The position numbers and the translations under genes are program-made. From JAYWDA01 sp043747555 (GTDB lineage: Bacteria; Bdellovibrionota; Bdellovibrionia; Bdellovibrionales; Bdellovibrionaceae), in assembly GCA_043747555.1 (NCBI GenBank), contig JAYTOY010000006.1, positions 109,393 to 173,392 on the forward strand: a stretch of 64,000 nt of DNA, in the 5' to 3' direction. Numbering within the stretch: the first letter of the stretch is position 1; each line of letters starts with the position of its first letter. Shown here piece after piece: positions 62,797 to 64,000 of this stretch. Below the pieces are notes generated by a model. It made no database searches, was not told the DNA's origin, and worked only from the letters and a program-made list of their open reading frames with translations.

Positions 62797-62844
62797 ATGT
62801 CTAACGACAAACCTTCTGAATTAATCATGCTTCCTGCACGGTGA
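62797..62844 (+). CDS. 15-codon ORF with a consensus ribosome binding site
   Basis: AAGGAGG (62785-62791) sits five bases before an ATG opening MSNDKPSELIMLPAR, then TGA. The initiation signal is as strong as that of the subtilase, but only 15 codons follow. It may be the surviving 5' end of a lost gene, cut where the antisense transposase-like remnant begins, or a real small peptide. Confidence 0.3.
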   Translation: MSNDKPSELIMLPAR

Positions 62845-62955
62845 TGCGTTGTTTGATCCAATATTTTGCCGTCATTCTAGGGATTTTAAAGGCTGTGAAG
62901 AGATGGCGGCTTTTATCCACGGATCGTACTGCTTATATTTTTTAGATTTTGACAT
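62825..62955 (-). pseudogene. Frameshifted N terminus of a transposase-like protein
   Basis: From ATG 62955 (GGAG five bases upstream) one frame reads MSKSKKYKQYDPWIKAAISS, then runs to a stop at 62872. The frame one step over reads HLFTAFKIPRMTAKYWIKQR, then a stop at 62825. Joined, they resemble the DNA-binding N terminus of transposases that start with YDP-x-(I/V)-K and continue IPR-T-A-x-YWI. I read this as a decayed fragment with a frameshift. The family match is from memory and the piece is short. Confidence 0.45.
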
Positions 62956-63102
62956 GGGTGCTCCAGATTTTATTTTAGCATGACAAAAATTCGTCATTTA
63001 AAAGGTCGACTTTATCGGTCATGAGCAATGTATTCAGATATAGAGATGTCTGAATAATTTAATTTTAGAATTAATACTCGATGAAATAATAACGGGCGGG
63101 TC

Positions 63103-63130
63103 GGGGGTTCGAGTCCTTTACTCCCTACCA
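63103..63130 (+). tRNA. Orphan 3' end of a tRNA (T arm, acceptor strand and CCA)
   Basis: The sequence fits the last 28 bases of a tRNA exactly: T stem GGGGG/CCTTT (63103-63107 and 63115-63119, with three G-T pairs), T loop TTCGAGT (63108-63114), 3' acceptor strand ACTCCCT (63120-63126), discriminator A and encoded CCA (63128-63130). A complete gene would need AGGGAGT about 45 bases upstream, and nothing like it is present, nor is there a D or anticodon arm. It is therefore a tRNA fragment, most simply an attachment-site copy left by an integrated element, or a truncated tRNA gene. Isotype cannot be told. Confidence 0.72.
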
Positions 63131-63162
63131 GGGATTCAAGTGGTTTTGGGCGTCTTTGGATT

Positions 63163-63696
63163 TTAGATTCCTTTTGCGCAGCGGACTGCAAAATAAACAT
63201 ATGTAGGGTCGAGACTTCCGAAGCCCAGAAACCCCTCAGAACCGCTTAAACCATAAACAACATTTTTATTAGTAGAAATATGAGATGACGACCAAAACCA
63301 AAATTCTCCCAATTCATTAGAAGGTTTTTGATAACCACTCTCACTGAAATAAAAATCGATGGTTTGTTCACCCTTAGCATTAGTGGAGTATATTGCATAG
63401 TAACCTTGAGACAGGTTCTGGGTTCGTTCGGCCCTGACTTCATCGTTAACCTTTGTGTTAGGGAAAATCGTTTCTTTGATTCCTTTTGCTCCAAGTGATT
63501 GAGATAATTCTGCAAGTTCGCGGGCAGATGGTAAGCGCATTTCTTGTCTTGTGCAGTGATCTAAAGCATCTTGATAGTTCATTAATTTTACACTGCCATC
63601 AGAATTTTTTGCTGTATCTGCGATGATTGAAGTCTGGCTCTCTGCCACAGAAATACAAATAATAAAAGAACAACTTAAAATCAGGATTCTCATCAT
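63163..63696 (-). CDS. Secreted DUF1566 (Lcl C-terminal domain)-like protein
   Basis: This 177-residue protein has a signal peptide (to AESQT) and one copy of the DUF1566/Lcl-type domain: DALDHCTRQEMRLPSARELAELSQ near the start, EFWFWSSS in the middle and YVYFAVRCAKG at the end, with the conserved pair of cysteines. The domain is distantly related to C-type-lectin or formylglycine-type folds and is common in secreted bacterial proteins of unknown role. AGGAG lies six bases before the ATG. Its upstream operon partner is truncated by an insertion sequence, so it may have lost its promoter. Confidence 0.78.
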   Translation of the reverse strand: MMRILILSCSFIICISVAESQTSIIADTAKNSDGSVKLMNYQDALDHCTRQEMRLPSARELAELSQSLGAKGIKETIFPNTKVNDEVRAERTQNLSQGYYAIYSTNAKGEQTIDFYFSESGYQKPSNELGEFWFWSSSHISTNKNVVYGLSGSEGFLGFGSLDPTYVYFAVRCAKGI

Positions 63697-63721
63697 AAAG
63701 CACTCCTAAGAGGATATTAAT

Positions 63722-63899
63722 TTATTTAAGGACACATTTCTGTCGCGGCTGAGAGCTAATAAACAAGAAGTCTTTAATTATAAGATTTTGAGGATCGAAA
63801 TTAAACTCCACAAATTCACTCTTTTCATAATTAAAATAACAGTACAGTTTGGATTGTGCATTGTCGATTTGCCAATCAATAACAATGTCCTTACCCAAA
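63722..63899 (-). pseudogene. C-terminal stub of a gene cut by an insertion sequence
   Basis: A minus-strand frame with normal-looking protein (LGKDIVIDWQIDNAQ, then YCYFNYEKSEFVEFNFDP, ending QPRQKCVLK) occupies about 59 codons. It ends 25 bp before the DUF1566 gene. Reading upstream it meets the insertion-sequence boundary at 63900, followed by a stop in that frame, and has no start with a ribosome binding site. I read it as the last part of a gene whose 5' portion lies beyond the element or was lost. The product is not recognised. Confidence 0.55.
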
Positions 63900-64000
63900 T
63901 GACCCCGTCAACCCCTTTATTCCGAACAATTTATGCTGAGACAACATAGTTTTTAATTTCCCCAGCTGTAAACTTTTTGATAAAATTTACAGGACTTAGG
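63900..64000 (-). mobile_element. End of an IS3-like insertion sequence (partial)
   Basis: From 63900 the plus strand reads TGACCCCGTCAACCCC, a plausible terminal inverted repeat opening with TG as in IS3-family elements. A minus-strand transposase frame ends 31 bp inside it. The rest of the element lies outside the window, so the other terminal repeat and target duplication cannot be seen. Confidence 0.6.
63931..64000 (-). CDS. IS3-like transposase, C-terminal end (partial)
   Basis: The last 22 complete codons of a minus-strand frame entering from the window edge encode LSPVNFIKKFTAGEI and a short tail ending VVSA. LSPV-x-F followed by a basic stretch is the usual end of the integrase-core transposase (OrfB) of IS3-family elements, just after the RPHSSL-type region. 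The stop is close to the presumed terminal repeat, as expected. The DDE residues lie outside the window. Confidence 0.55.
   Translation of the reverse strand, partial: LSPVNFIKKFTAGEIKNYVVSA

Larger units (their letters stand above)
62704..63162. other. 459-bp region without an intact gene
   Basis: It holds, in order, the subtilase terminator, a 15-codon ORF with strong ribosome binding site, the transposase-like remnant (minus strand), a perfect 8-bp inverted repeat TATTCAGA/TCTGAATA (63031-63038 and 63049-63056), and an orphan tRNA 3' end at 63103-63130. I see nothing else that looks functional. Confidence 0.7.

Noticed and set aside
63012..63200. 62-codon minus-strand frame (GSKGLEPPTRP)
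   Set aside because: This is the familiar false ORF antisense to a tRNA 3' end, here the orphan tRNA fragment at 63103-63130.
1..64000. CRISPR arrays, prophage modules, rRNA genes, toxin-antitoxin or defence islands
   Set aside because: I looked on both strands and saw no regular repeat-spacer pattern and no recognisable genes of these kinds; apart from the last 1.3 kb the window is core genome.

Overview
The window reads as the replication-origin region of a member of the Bdellovibrionota, close to Bdellovibrio or Pseudobdellovibrio. Three things suggest this: the block rpmH-rnpA-yidD-yidC-jag-mnmE-mnmG-rsmG...parA-parB-bactofilin to the left of dnaA-dnaN-recF-gyrB-gyrA, the moderately low GC content by eye, and neighbours such as tandem PpiC/SurA chaperones, etfBA and sdhCAB. 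This is inference from gene content and remembered gene order, because no database could be searched. The window is about 95% coding, and nearly everything up to 60 kb is core genome.

Layout. Positions 1-6.9 kb hold the 3' end of lon, an oligopeptidase B, a DUF2723 (GT117-type) membrane glycosyltransferase, a small HTH/coiled-coil protein and a patatin-like lipase. Positions 6.9-14.3 kb hold nuoA-H-J-K-L-M-N on the minus strand, the membrane arm of Complex I only. Next come mfd, a probable outer-membrane barrel protein and a NagZ-like glycosidase. Positions 20.3-26.1 kb hold an F1 plus b/b' ATP synthase operon (atpF'-F-H-A-G-D-C). Immediately upstream is a bactofilin gene overlapping parB, which overlaps parA. 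Two perfect parS palindromes bracket a small lipoprotein gene at 28.4-29.0 kb. Positions 29.0-35.9 kb hold the rsmG-mnmG-mnmE-jag-yidC-yidD-rnpA-rpmH block on the minus strand.

Transcription diverges at about 36 kb. dnaA is followed by an oriC with DnaA boxes and a DnaA-trio-like repeat (37.57-37.79 kb), then dnaN, recF, gyrB and gyrA. After a TPR lipoprotein come the missing Fo genes (atpZ/I-like, atpI-like, atpB, atpE). ATP synthase is therefore split into two operons on opposite sides of the origin. Positions 48.2-56.4 kb form one long minus-strand operon: etfB-etfA-hypothetical-DUF374-ppiC-ppiC-surA-pdxA-phosphohexomutase. It is divergent from sdhC-A-B and an alpha/beta hydrolase. A secreted subtilase follows.

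The last 1.3 kb (62.7-64.0 kb) is unlike the rest. It contains a frameshifted transposase-like N terminus, the orphan 3' end of a tRNA, a DUF1566-type secreted protein, the C-terminal stub of an upstream gene, and the edge of an IS3-like insertion sequence that runs off the window. This is the only accessory-looking region.

Functional theme. The window combines chromosome replication and segregation (dnaA/oriC/dnaN/recF/gyrase, parABS, bactofilin), aerobic energy conversion (Complex I membrane arm, SdhCAB, EtfAB, F-ATPase) and envelope biogenesis (YidC/YidD, three PpiC/SurA chaperones, DUF374 acyltransferase). I found no CRISPR array, rRNA, intact tRNA or obvious defence system.
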